Of a DNA stretch of 64,000 nt, positions 22,392-32,640 are shown one piece after another. Numbering within the stretch: the first letter of the stretch is position 1; each line of letters starts with the position of its first letter. The stretch covers positions 11,284,001 through 11,348,000 of the forward strand of contig OY783219.1 in the NCBI GenBank assembly GCA_963678705.1, given 5' to 3'. Under the pieces are notes generated by a model, which did no database searches, had not been told where the DNA came from, and worked only from the letters and a program-made list of their open reading frames with translations. This DNA is from Panorpa germanica. Taxonomy: Eukaryota > Arthropoda > Insecta > Mecoptera > Panorpidae. Made by a program: the position numbers and the translations under genes.

Positions 22392-24038
22392 AAGGGAAAT
22401 AGACATGAAGCCAAAAATTACAGGGGTATCACACTACTGAACACAGGGTACAGGATTTATGCAGGGATTGTTAGAGAAAGACTGGAAGAAGAGGTAAAAG
22501 TAAAAGAGATACTTCCCGAGACACAAGCAGGCTTTAGAAAGGGACGAGGGACTTTAGACAATATATACGCACTGAACCATTTAGTTGAAAAAGAGCTAAG
22601 TGAAAAAGGAGGACAGATATATGCAATGTTCATCGACCTTAAAGCGGCGTTTGACATGGTCGACAGACAGAAATTGTGGAAGTACATGAGAAAGAAAAAA
22701 ATAGATGAGGACATAATGAAATGTATTGAAGAAATTTACGAAGAAACAAGAATGAGAATAAGAGTTGGGGGTGAAGAATCAGAAGAATTCTGGACAGACA
22801 AGGGGTTGAGGCAAGGTTGTCCTCTGAGCCCCATTTTATTTGCGATATATACAGCAGACTTGGAGGGGGTAATGGAAAGAGGACAAGACGGGGGGGTGCT
22901 AATAGGAAGGCACTACAAGATATGGACTTTAGCATACGCTGACGATATAGTCCTGTTGGCAAAAAGGGAAGGAGAGCTGCAGGAGATGGCACACCGGCTA
23001 GGGAGGTATATAGACAGGAAAGGACTAGAGTTAAACGTGGAAAAGACAAAAATTATGGTATTTAAAAAAGGGGGTGGAAAAAGGAGACTTAAAAGGTGGA
23101 AATACAAGACAGAGGACATTGAGGAAGTTGAAGAATTTAAATATCTGGGCTACACTTTTAAAAAGAATAATGGAGAAGAGGCGCATATAAGGGAGGTGGC
23201 AAAGAAGGCAGAGCAAGCAATGCGACGGGTATGGGGACTAGGGGAAAAGGTATTTGGGGGGGACATACAAAAGAGAATATGGATATACGAGAGACTGATA
23301 GCCAGTATGATGTCGTATGGAGCAGAGGTTTGGGGGTGGAAGGAACAAGAAAAGTTGGAAAGAATACAGGTAAGATATATGAAATGGGTTCTAGGGCTGG
23401 ACAGGTGCACGCCAGGATACATGGTGATGGAGGAGCTAAAGAGGGACAAGATAAGAATTAAAACAGGGGAAAGAGCGGTAAAATACGAGGAGAAATTGAA
23501 CAGAGCGGAAAGCAAAATCTTAAAGAAAATAAGAGAGGATTACATAAAGAATGGGGGGAAAGGAGGTCCAAAAAAGAGAAAAGAATACTTTGAAAGGAAT
23601 GGAATGGCGATCGAGGAGGCAGAGAGGAGAAGAGAAGGTGGCGCAAGTGTGGCAGAGGAGCTAAGGAGAAGGGATAAGGAGACACAACAGCAGGAGAGAA
23701 TGGGAAAAATAGAAAAAAGTAACTACAATAAAAGATATAAGAGGTTATGGGAAAATAATGTGCCTCAGTACCTTATAGAAAAGGACATAAAACACATAAG
23801 AAGAACAGCAAGGTTTAGATTGGGAAATGAGGAAAAAGGAAACAGATACTGGGAAAAGAGTGAGGAAAGAAAGTGTAGAATGTGTGGAGCGGAGGACGAA
23901 ACACTGGAGCACATTAAGTTTGAGTGTAAGGAAAAAGTAGCAAGCGAAAGGAATATTGGACAGCTATTAAAGGGAGGCAGTGAAGGAAAGAGGTGGATGG
24001 CGGAAATAGTAAGAAGAAAAGGAAAAACAGGAGAATAA
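22392..24038 (+). CDS. Reverse transcriptase (partial, N1 non-LTR element)
   Basis: The open frame actually starts at an ATG at 22323; its first 23 residues come from flanking DNA, and the retroelement part begins at residue 24 (KGNRHEAKNYRGI). Reverse-transcriptase blocks are in order: NYRGITLLN (32..40), QAGFRKGRGT (68..77), motif A FIDLKAAFD with Asp105, motif B GLRQGCPLSP (161..170), motif C YADD (205..208) and YLGYTF (274..279). A basic, glutamate-rich stretch (about 400..500) leads to a C-terminal CX2CX8HX4C knuckle (Cys518, Cys521, His530, Cys535). In life the protein copies element RNA into DNA at nicked target sites. It lacks the upstream endonuclease and the start of the reverse-transcriptase domain, so it is unlikely to be active. 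Frame and catalytic Asp residues are intact. Clade not settled; similar proteins are common in insect genomes. Confidence 0.95.
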   Translation, partial: KGNRHEAKNYRGITLLNTGYRIYAGIVRERLEEEVKVKEILPETQAGFRKGRGTLDNIYALNHLVEKELSEKGGQIYAMFIDLKAAFDMVDRQKLWKYMRKKKIDEDIMKCIEEIYEETRMRIRVGGEESEEFWTDKGLRQGCPLSPILFAIYTADLEGVMERGQDGGVLIGRHYKIWTLAYADDIVLLAKREGELQEMAHRLGRYIDRKGLELNVEKTKIMVFKKGGGKRRLKRWKYKTEDIEEVEEFKYLGYTFKKNNGEEAHIREVAKKAEQAMRRVWGLGEKVFGGDIQKRIWIYERLIASMMSYGAEVWGWKEQEKLERIQVRYMKWVLGLDRCTPGYMVMEELKRDKIRIKTGERAVKYEEKLNRAESKILKKIREDYIKNGGKGGPKKRKEYFERNGMAIEEAERRREGGASVAEELRRRDKETQQQERMGKIEKSNYNKRYKRLWENNVPQYLIEKDIKHIRRTARFRLGNEEKGNRYWEKSEERKCRMCGAEDETLEHIKFECKEKVASERNIGQLLKGGSEGKRWMAEIVRRKGKTGE

Positions 24039-24243
24039 ATAATCTGGTGGAGAATAATAGAGAGGGTCAAAAGAAGAAGAAGCAGAAAGCACTTTTGGAA
24101 GTAGTAAAAGTCGAGAAGATTTTAAGTTTATTTTAAGTTTAGTTTTTAAGTTTGGAATGTATATAGGAATGAAATGTATTAGAAATATAATACTGTAGAT
24201 TGTAAAGCCGAAAGGCATACACAATTAATATATAAATAAAATA
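22392..24243 (+). mobile_element. N1 non-LTR retrotransposon, young 5'-truncated copy
   Basis: This 1852-bp insertion is bounded by a perfect 14-bp target duplication. It contains the reverse-transcriptase frame, a ~200-base 3' UTR, the conserved 3' signature 'gtaaagccgaaaggcata' and an A+T-rich tail (tataaataaaataa) instead of a long poly(A). The 5' end is cut inside the reverse-transcriptase domain, so the endonuclease, any first ORF and the promoter are absent. An intact frame and a perfect duplication indicate recent insertion by target-primed reverse transcription. Confidence 0.93.
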
Positions 24244-24257
24244 AATATGAAGAACTC
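24244..24257. repeat. Right target-site duplication of the young N1 copy
   Basis: Perfect copy of AATATGAAGAACTC at 22378..22391, directly after the element tail. Confidence 0.93.
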
Positions 24258-26368
24258 GGCGTTAATTCGTGCGCCACACGAGACTGAAAATTATCGGGCC
24301 ACACTAGTGACGCGTCAGTTATTGTAAGATTATTTTTGTTTTGGGTCATTTGTGAATCGTTACTGTGACAGTGACTGTGAATAAGCATAGAAATGAGTAT
24401 TAACTTTAAGCTTCATTCCGACTCACTGTTTTGATTATAAATAATTTACTGTAATCTAGATTTCAGGTTTTCGTTTAAGCATTCCTTTTCACATTTGTGT
24501 TTTAATTTAAATGTAGTTAATTTAGTTGGTGCGTATGCATCGTTAGTAATATAAATTTTGACAGTTTAACAAAATTGTATGTGAAATAATTAAAATTCTT
24601 ATTTTTAATAACAATTAGTAGTAGAAATTGTTTTCACTTCTATATTTTTCAAAAACTGACATTAAACTTCTTAAAAATTCTCTGTCACATTTTGGAGGTT
24701 ATAATGTAATATAGTTTTTCTTAATTTAATATTTTTAATTTAAAACATTGGACCTTGTAAGGTTCTAAAAAAAGTAAGAAAACTTAAAAAATAAATTAAA
24801 TTAAAAATAGTACTGTGAATGACTACGCGTATTGGTATATGCTAAACAATTTAAATTAAATATAAAATGAGTGGGAATAATACTTTAATATTGATTATAT
24901 TAAAATAATAATCAAACTTTTCATGACAAAGTGGACATAAAATCAGGTAGACTGCCTAAGCCATTTCTGAGTTTAAAACAAGAGTGTAAATTTCCTATAA
25001 GTTAGTAAAGTAATTCTCTATAAGTTAGTAAAGTGTACTACCAATTCTCCAGTAATTGTAACTGTCTTAAATATAATACGCTTCTAACGCTTATTTCTAT
25101 TCATGAAAGAGCGAGATGTCAATACGTATACGAAATTTACAAGACGCAATTACAAGCATAGAAAGTTTACATTTACCACAAATGAAAATTTGCAATTTAT
25201 TAAGAATTGAACCTTAAAATTAATAAACAATGAAATTATTAATATGGCTTGATTAATATGGATTACACATATGCGTCTTCTATTATTCGTGCTTGTATAC
25301 GAACATATTTGCAAGTCACCTGTTTATACATATTCCTAAACCATGAACAATTGCTTAGATGTGTGTGATATGATGAAAAATATTAATGAAATATAATTTT
25401 TCCATTAACATTTTATTATGACTAGCTTTATAACAAAATCAAATCATCTATAAAGCACTTCAATCAATGTAAAACATCAAATTATCTTGTTTTATTATTT
25501 ACACAAATAATTGAATGAAGCTAACACATAAAATAGATATTACGAAGCAATAAGATTGGAAAATAAAAGCTTGTGACGTTTGAAAAGCTTCGACGTGTTC
25601 AGTGTCTGGTTGTACGTGTCTACTATCTATATTACCCATCTTCTATCAAGAGTTCTGTACATACGACTACTTCAATCAGACTTGAAGATCTTTGAACCAG
25701 TTACGACGAACGGTATATGACTCTATAGCATTGGAATTACTGTCCAGATCAATTGGTACTTAATCTTTAAAACATAAAAATAAAAATCTTGTTCGTGTTT
25801 CATTATTGATTGTGTAGTTTTAATAATAACTGGTGGATCATAACTACAGTGTACGGAGATTTGTTTGATTCTATTTATATTTTAGTTATGTGATAGTTAT
25901 CATATTGAGTATCTTTTATATTTCTAACGTTTAAAAACCATGCTTTGGTATACCAATGCTGACACTCCCATGCCCACAAAGCAACATTCTTCTACACATT
26001 TTTCTTCGTTCTAGACGCTAATGGCATGAAATTATACTTTCCCGAGTACGGTTGCTTTCTACTGCAATTACTTACCATACTTGAATCTAAATAAGCATCT
26101 AAATGGAGTCTACATACCCATTAAACATTTTGGAGTCATTTTGCCACCATATTTAAGATGCGTATGATTTTTTTGTCATGAAAGAGTTCAGTTTTTCAAA
26201 GTCGTTCATATGAAGTGTCTATTTTATCGGCTACAAATGGCGAAACCACTCCACCTGTCGGAATACAAATGAAGATAAAGTTCATGCGAACTATAATTGA
26301 AATGCAATAGGGATACAATTCACCAAAGCAGAACACTTCACCAAAAAAGTGATAGCAGTATAGGGGTC
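24258..26368. other. Non-coding stretch with one small tandem duplication
   Basis: CTATAAGTTAGTAAAGT occurs at 24995 and again at 25018 (period 23). Otherwise I see nothing recognisable. Confidence 0.5.
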
Positions 26369-26540
26369 GTCCCTTTCATTAGTAAAACAACTTTGAATAT
26401 TGAGTTTTGGGATAATCAGAGTTATTCGACAGATTTATCTGTATTTTAATTTTGTTTCGTGCATTTATATTATGTGCATTTGGTAGAAAATAAGTTTTAC
26501 ATTCAAATTTCGCTGGAGTTGTCTCATTAATGAACTGGAC
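26369..26540. mobile_element. MITE family M2, copy 1
   Basis: The left end GTCCCTTTCATTAGTAAAACAACT and right end, read backwards, GTCCAGTTCATTAATGAGACAACT form imperfect inverted ends of about 24 bases. The inner sequence (TTCGACAGATTTATCTG, TTTTAATTTT) matches copy 2 at 32313..32640. It is 172 bp with no ORF. Confidence 0.7.
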
Positions 26541-28312
26541 ACAAATATAAATATTACTTTAAATAAATATAATATTTTACTTAATTGGTTTATTTTACTT
26601 TTTTAATTCTCTAACTATATTTTTGTTATCTTTTGGATTTTTTATGCAACTTAATAATTCTATATTTCCTTCTATATATTGGGGCTTTGTTCCCAAACTC
26701 TACCTACAGTTGTTCAACGGTTATAAGCAGCTTGACAACAAAGTAAATCGTCCTTTGCAGTCTCTTTGCAATACATTTTTAACTTAATAGAAATAGTTTT
26801 TTTTTTTAATTTTCGTTCAGATTTTGAGTTTTTAAACTCTTTGTTTTCATTAAAAATAAAGATTTCGTTCTCCGATACTATAATTGAAAATTGGTCATAC
26901 TCTTAACTGTTTTCTTTTCTATTTGATTTCTATAGATTATTACAATCTGTCCTGTTTAGAAGACATTCAGTGATAGGGTATGTAAAAATAAAGTATCTTG
27001 CGCGAGGTGAGCTCATTGATTCATCCCTCAATTTCAATAGATCCTAGATTCTGATTAATTGGCTAATAGATCCTAAGGTACTTTCTTTTTTAGTCTGCAT
27101 ACTACCGAATTATTGGACATTAGACAGCTGGCCAAATTGTTTGAATGATCGAGTATTCTCTCTTTGTATGCTTTGGTTCTAAGCACTATTTCTTCATTAT
27201 TTTTTATTAGTTTTTTTTTATTAAAACTATTTTTGTACAATTTACGTTTTTTGTCAGAGAAATTTATTCTGTATAATGCTGTATAATTTTTTTAAATTCG
27301 TTCCGCTTTCTTTTCTGATCAACGTTTTGGTGTGAAATCTTTGGATATCCTAAAGGAGCCGATACTATGAATTTCTTTTAGTTAAACATTTACTGATTGA
27401 AGAAGAATTACAATTCTCCTATTTTTTTTTTTTTTTTTTTTTATAAAACACTTTCTATATAAATTTATTAATATATTTATTAACTCTGTTATTATTCCAA
27501 ACGACATTATTATTAGGGTCCCTGTGATGTCTATAATTTATAGCAACTATCACTATAGAGAGTCACTTTTTAGTGCTTTCTGAGTAAGTTATAGTACTAT
27601 TTACTACATATGCAAATTGAGTTAATTTACTAGGAATTAACTCAATGCATTAGCTCTAACCAGAACACCTCTTCGTTTGGTTATCTTACACATTTCAGTA
27701 CTGTAGAGAGTCTGCAACGCCAACGAACCTAGTACATGTTACTACTACGTACCTCTGTAGGCTCTAACAACTCCCTCTCCCGTTCCGCTATGCTGTTACA
27801 TTTCTCCGGCTATTTAGCATGCCTGCCCAAAGCCCAAAGCTCCATTTTACTCCCCCCCCCCTTCCCCCACATTTTCGATACTAATCTAGTTACTACGTAC
27901 AACATATTCATCACAAGGGTGGGGGGAATGTGAATGTTTGGAGTGGGAATTGTTAGTACGTATGGTGTGGTTCGTAGAGTAGAGTGAAGTGGTGGGGGTA
28001 GACATTACCACAAGCACTAGTGCGTCCTAATACCCATTACCACAATTATCGTGACGTCACGTGATCCCAAAGGAGTGTCTTTCGACCATACGTTGATAGT
28101 TCTTGCATTATTAATACGAATATCAAAGCTGAAACATTGTAATAATAGAGTTGAATTAAGTCATATTTGATAAGTCTTTGTCAGCTTCATTTCTAAAGGG
28201 CTAAAGCACTGGGGAAGGCAAATGGAAAGCAATTTCCATGGAGGAGTTGATTGACTAAGTGTTCAAGTGCTCAATTAAATTGATGCAAAGAGTCTTTTTC
28301 ATTTTACCCTTA
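26541..28312. other. Non-coding stretch with homopolymers and a G+C-rich patch
   Basis: It holds a T tract at about 27423..27442, a C10 run at 27852..27861 and a G+C-richer patch 27760..28090. The patch contains a palindromic TGACGTCA (28052..28059) overlapping CACGTG (28058..28063). No gene is seen; the frame at 27736..27933 is unsupported. Confidence 0.45.
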
Positions 28313-28367
28313 GGCCCTCCGCACATGAGGCGACTATTTGCAAACCTTAGCCACGAATCTCCCCACT
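28313..28367 (+). mobile_element. Harbinger-type MITE family H1, left end
   Basis: The text 'ggccctccgcacatgaggcg' then ACTATTTGCAAACCTTAGCC matches both termini of the full H1 copy at 40444..40824 and is preceded by TTA. Similarity fades after about 28367. A possible facing end lies at 29630..29663. Confidence 0.7.
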
Positions 28368-28486
28368 TACGCCCTTAGCACTTGTTTATATATAAGCAGC
28401 TTGTTAGAATAAAAAGTTAGAATGTTAGAATAATTTTAAGTTTAGGTTAGCAATGAGATGTAATTACGTGATTTAATATTGAAAGA

Positions 28487-28488
<2 letters not shown>

Positions 28489-28566
<78 letters not shown>
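28489..28566. repeat. (TA)n microsatellite
   Basis: About 38 TA units. The preceding ~60 bases (attttaagtttaggttag...gagatgtaatta) vaguely resemble the N1 3' UTR. Confidence 0.96.
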
Positions 28567-28569
<3 letters not shown>

Positions 28570-28690
28570 ATGTATATTTTAATTATGCTTGATATTATAT
28601 TTTGTGTTTATTGGATTATTAGATTACAAAAAGAGTTAGAGAGTAAAACTAAATGAAAAATAATTTTTATACAATAAGCTTTTTTTAATT

Positions 28691-28906
28691 CGATCGGTTT
28701 GTTTTCGATTATAAGTCCTATCTCCGACTACCTCTTAGTATGCTGGCACCTCTTGTGATGCGGGGCTTCATATATGTAGTCTGCATCGCTGCCTAATAAG
28801 TTTATGTATAAGTATGTACACAAATAATTTAACTTAAAACAACCCAATCCAGAAAATATAACTCTGGTCCGAAGATCTAATCAATGTTTTCGCTCATTGT
28901 GTCATC
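28691..28906 (-). mobile_element. tRNA-derived SINE, copy S3
   Basis: On the minus strand the order is head (ACACAATGAGCGAAAACATTGAT), a decayed B box (TCTTCGGACCAGAG), TATATTTTCTGGATTGGGTTG, 'cttattaggcagcgatgcag', 'tagtcggagataggacttat' and AATCGAAAAC. This matches copies S2 and S5. Confidence 0.75.
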
Positions 28907-29629
28907 AATGTTTTTTTTATTTAAAATACATAAAGCAATTAATGCTCTAAAATGAGAATATTTTATTTTAAATTCTCTATCTCTCCCATTAAGAACGAAA
29001 AAGTCTTTAAGATGCAACACGAGAGATGATTAAAATTAAAATCAAAATCAATAAAATAAAATCAAAAAGCAAAGCTAAACACTTCACTTTTGTTCGTTAT
29101 TTTTATTTTTTTGAAAGCTATAATATAAATCGAAGTTTTAAAAATCTCCTGTAGATAGTAAATCATATTCAGCAAAATACTCGTTTATTTATTATTTTAT
29201 TTTATTTTTTTGTGTGTTAAAACTTTGCTAAATTATTATTCAATTCATAAATTATTTTTCTCATCTCTCATCTATATAATTCTCATTTAAAGTCATTCGA
29301 ATATCGGTGAATCTGGTCTGAGGCTTTGTTGACGATCGAGACAGTTTTCCAATTATATTCAGTTTCGATTTTAGTTTCACTTACTATTCAGATTTTCTGG
29401 GTCTGACACTTTTACACGATTCTATTCGATTTCTTCATTTGATGCATACATGAATGAACTAGCTTTATACGTAAAATCTCATTTGATGTGTCATACGTAT
29501 GTAGATCAATGTGCCGCGTTCCACTTATACGGTAACTGATGATTACTTTACAACAAACGTGTATTGATAAGTATTATCTTCCTCCCGTGATAAAGTGTAG
29601 TAATACTACACCCTACCGAAAAAGTCGTA
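28907..29629. other. Non-coding stretch
   Basis: I see no gene here; it may be the interior of a large Harbinger-type non-autonomous element, as proposed for 28313..29663. Confidence 0.35.
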
Positions 29630-29663
29630 TATAGTAAGTAGTCGGTTCCAGTGTGAGAGGGCC
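29630..29663 (-). mobile_element. Harbinger-type terminus facing left
   Basis: Read on the minus strand this begins GGCCCTCTCACACTGGAACCGACT and is followed on the + strand by TTA (29664..29666). It resembles the H1 end and could close an element starting at 28313. That would require a 1.35-kb element carrying the (TA)n tract and SINE S3. Confidence 0.35.
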
Positions 29664-29666
29664 TTA

Positions 29667-31555
29667 GTTTAACAGTTGTAACACTAAAACAGATTTTTAA
29701 TAAGACTGACAGTGAGCGACGTACTACATCTCCGTCTCCGTTCAGATTTTTAGGTTTATACATTAGATAAACAGATAGGTCGTCTATATGTGAATCTGAT
29801 TGTAGATCTAATCTGATCGCGTCTATAATGAATCTGGCACAATAACTGTTTAATCTTAATGGTAATTTAAGTGCACCCTGTACCAGTAGTAGCGGTTTCC
29901 TGATATAATTCGTTCACCACTACATTTACATTCCGTCTGCAAACAAATGATATATCAATATTTGTTTTGATAAAGAATAACTTTATAAATATTCATATAA
30001 TGTAACTGAAAATGATCATACCTTCGAGATAGTGGTGACTGATGCCTTTGTAGTATACGGTATTTAGCTCAACCCGTGACGTTTTAGGACAGGACAATGA
30101 TAATCTGATTTATGTGTAAATAATATATGTATAAATATAGCTATTTGTATAAAAAATGATAAAGAATTCATTGTATTTATATTATTAGAGTTGATCGATT
30201 GTATAATGTACATTAAATAAAATGGTTTCTTTTAAATGAAAAACACTTTATTTAATTCAAATATTTTTTATTTAAATAACACATTTCGTTGAGAATTGGT
30301 CAGATATAAACTATGTGTGTAGTTCTGTTCCTTTTTAATTTTCTATTTTTTTTAAATGTTGTACTGTTTGTTTATTTATTTAAGGTTGTTCTTTCATTTT
30401 TCAAGCTTGGCTTTTGTTTTGTAAAACAAATGTTGCTTGTAAACGTTTAGTACCAACGTTCATGGCAGATCAAGTGCTGTTTAGTTAGTCTTCTCTCATG
30501 AAGCAAACAAGCAATCCGTGATATGTGCAAGTGTATTTATATAATGCTTATTTCTTGGGTATTCTTATAAAGAGCACACTCAATCAAAGTAAAAATGTTG
30601 ATACACATCCTATTTATAGAACAAGTCTCAATCCAATAGCATGATTAAGAAAGGCACACACATAGACATAGAAAAATTAATGAAGCTCTAAATAGAACAT
30701 ACATGATAGTGGGTATGATTTTCTCGAGAATAGCATTATTACACCGACGAACCCTTTAAATGTGAACTTGTCATGAGTATGCTATTTAGCATACTATATG
30801 AGCATGCTTTTTTAATGGTATTTGTATTTGTTCATTTACGCTAAAAGACATACTACTCTTACACTGGCTACATTAAAATAGTTGACCAGTAACGTAATTT
30901 ACCATTTTATGTTATTTTCATTGATATTTTGCAAACTTGTATTTACTATATGTGTCTTACACTGAATTCTCTTTTTTTTAATAATATTCACATATCGAGT
31001 TGAGGCATCATTATAAATCTTTTTGATGTTATCAACAAACTAATTAAAAAAGCGAAATAAAAATGTTTAATTAAACTATAATTACGAGTAAAACACAAAA
31101 TAACTGAAATATTTGGTCCTATTTCAATTTTTTTTTAAATTATGTGAGCATAATTAAAATATTTTGTAAAATCCACCCTCCTATTCAACATATGTATTCA
31201 CCATGTTAGCTAAATAAAAGCAACAGTATGATTTATAAAATTAAGGGTTGCATTTTTTAAATCTTTTAGAAAAATTAATTTAATAGTATAAACAATATAT
31301 TATTTTTGGAACTTAAAATTATTGTAGTTTTGTCAAATTTACATATTAAATACATCAGTGGTTTTACTGACACTTGTCAAGTCATTGCTTTAGTTTAACT
31401 ATACTTTTTCTCATTAAGAAGTAATGCTTTATCAGTACACGAAAGTCAGATTTTTCTATTGTTTTGAAAATTACGAAAGTAGCATTTCGTAAACTAAGGC
31501 TCTATATCCACTATAGAATAATTCCGCATGGTTTTCATTCTGTATACTAAAACTT
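29667..31555. other. A+T-rich non-coding stretch
   Basis: I see no gene or clear element here. Confidence 0.5.
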
Positions 31556-31765
31556 ACAACACACACTGCGGATAAAATTTTCTGAGTTTATAATATGCAG
31601 TACTTGACTTGGTCAAGAACTTATTTTGTATTGTTGTATTTATATATCTTGTTATGTTAATGGATTTTCAAAGAGATGCAGCGATAGACTGCATACTGCT
31701 TCCAAAGAGATCCGCCGACAATTGCTTATGGCTTTTGCAGAATTAATTCCGCAGTGTGTGTGTCC
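31556..31765. mobile_element. Possible short MITE
   Basis: ACACACTGCGGA near 31560..31572 faces TTCCGCAGTGTGTGTGTCC at 31747..31765. The match extends imperfectly to about 27 bases. The element would be about 210 bp. No second copy was found, so this is tentative. Confidence 0.4.
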
Positions 31766-32312
31766 ACATTCAACTATACACCTATGTTCTACAAAAAAAT
31801 ATGGTCAATATTTTTTCCATTGATATCTATCTATCATGCATGCTTCAAATAAATAATTTTTAATTAGGTTTTTGTGTACAATTCGAATTTAATTCATATG
31901 TTAAATATAAAACACCATTTCACGCCAGAAAACGATTTCCTCTATGCAAGAGTTTTCATTATGATGTAACGAAAGACAGTAATTGCTTTCATCTCCATCG
32001 GCGGCCACCCTTTGTTCAACCCCTGTACACCTATCATCCCTACGGGTGATTAAATATAGGTACGAATATAGGTGGAATTACTACATAGGTATCGTGACAA
32101 ATGACTGATGGCGACCTGTCGTGTTTGTTGGAATCACCCCTTTCCCCCTTCCTCTTTCCTTTCGTTGCGTATTCAGTTTGTTTAGGTCATTTCCCATCCA
32201 CTGGTTCTAAATATAAATGAGGTGAATGAAGAGACTCAAAAGTGCAACTATCTGATGGTTTCCATTCACATCGATAACTACGTAACGCACATGATCGAAT
32301 AAAGATTGATCT
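31766..32312. other. Non-coding stretch
   Basis: I see no gene or clear element here. Confidence 0.5.
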
Positions 32313-32640
32313 TCCAGGTCATTAGTGAAACAACTCTAAATATTTAAGTAAGTTTTGAAATAGATTAATATATATTCGACAAGTTTATCTGCATTATAAT
32401 TTTTTTTAAATTTACTTATTTTCAATGCTAAGTCCTATTACTTACAGCACTCCTACTATGTTGGCAGTTTTTGTTTTATCGTGGCCTCATATATGTTATA
32501 TAAGTTTATGATTATATATGCACTCGTACATAATCAATTTAACTTGAAGTACCAATGCTCTCGCCCACTGTTTCGTCTCATTATAATTTTATTTGATTCC
32601 ATTTCAATTTTGGAGATACCTCATTAATGAACTAGTAGAC
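32313..32640. mobile_element. MITE family M2, copy 2, interrupted by a SINE
   Basis: The left part (GGTCATTAGTGAAACAACTCTAAATATT...TTCGACAAGTTTATCTGCATTATAATTTT) and right part (TTTCAATTTTGGAGATACCTCATTAATGAACT) match the two halves of copy 1 at 26369..26540. Between them lies the SINE 32404..32578. The SINE is flanked by a duplicated 12-mer of the MITE. Confidence 0.75.
32404..32578 (-). mobile_element. tRNA-derived SINE, copy S4, with perfect target duplication
   Basis: On the minus strand it starts AGACGAAACAGTGGGCGAGAGCATTGG and ends with 'taggacttagcattgaaaat' plus an A-rich tail. CATTATAATTTT occurs at 32392..32403 and 32579..32590, a perfect 12-bp target duplication. The copy is internally shortened: the B box is lost. 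Confidence 0.85.

Noticed and set aside
22457-23685. Several minus-strand open frames (up to 136 codons) opposite the reverse transcriptase
   Set aside because: They are shadows of a purine-rich coding strand; their Ser/Leu/Phe-rich content has no family features.
31626-31823. 65-codon frame with Cys residues
   Set aside because: It crosses a possible MITE end, with no splice sites or domain.
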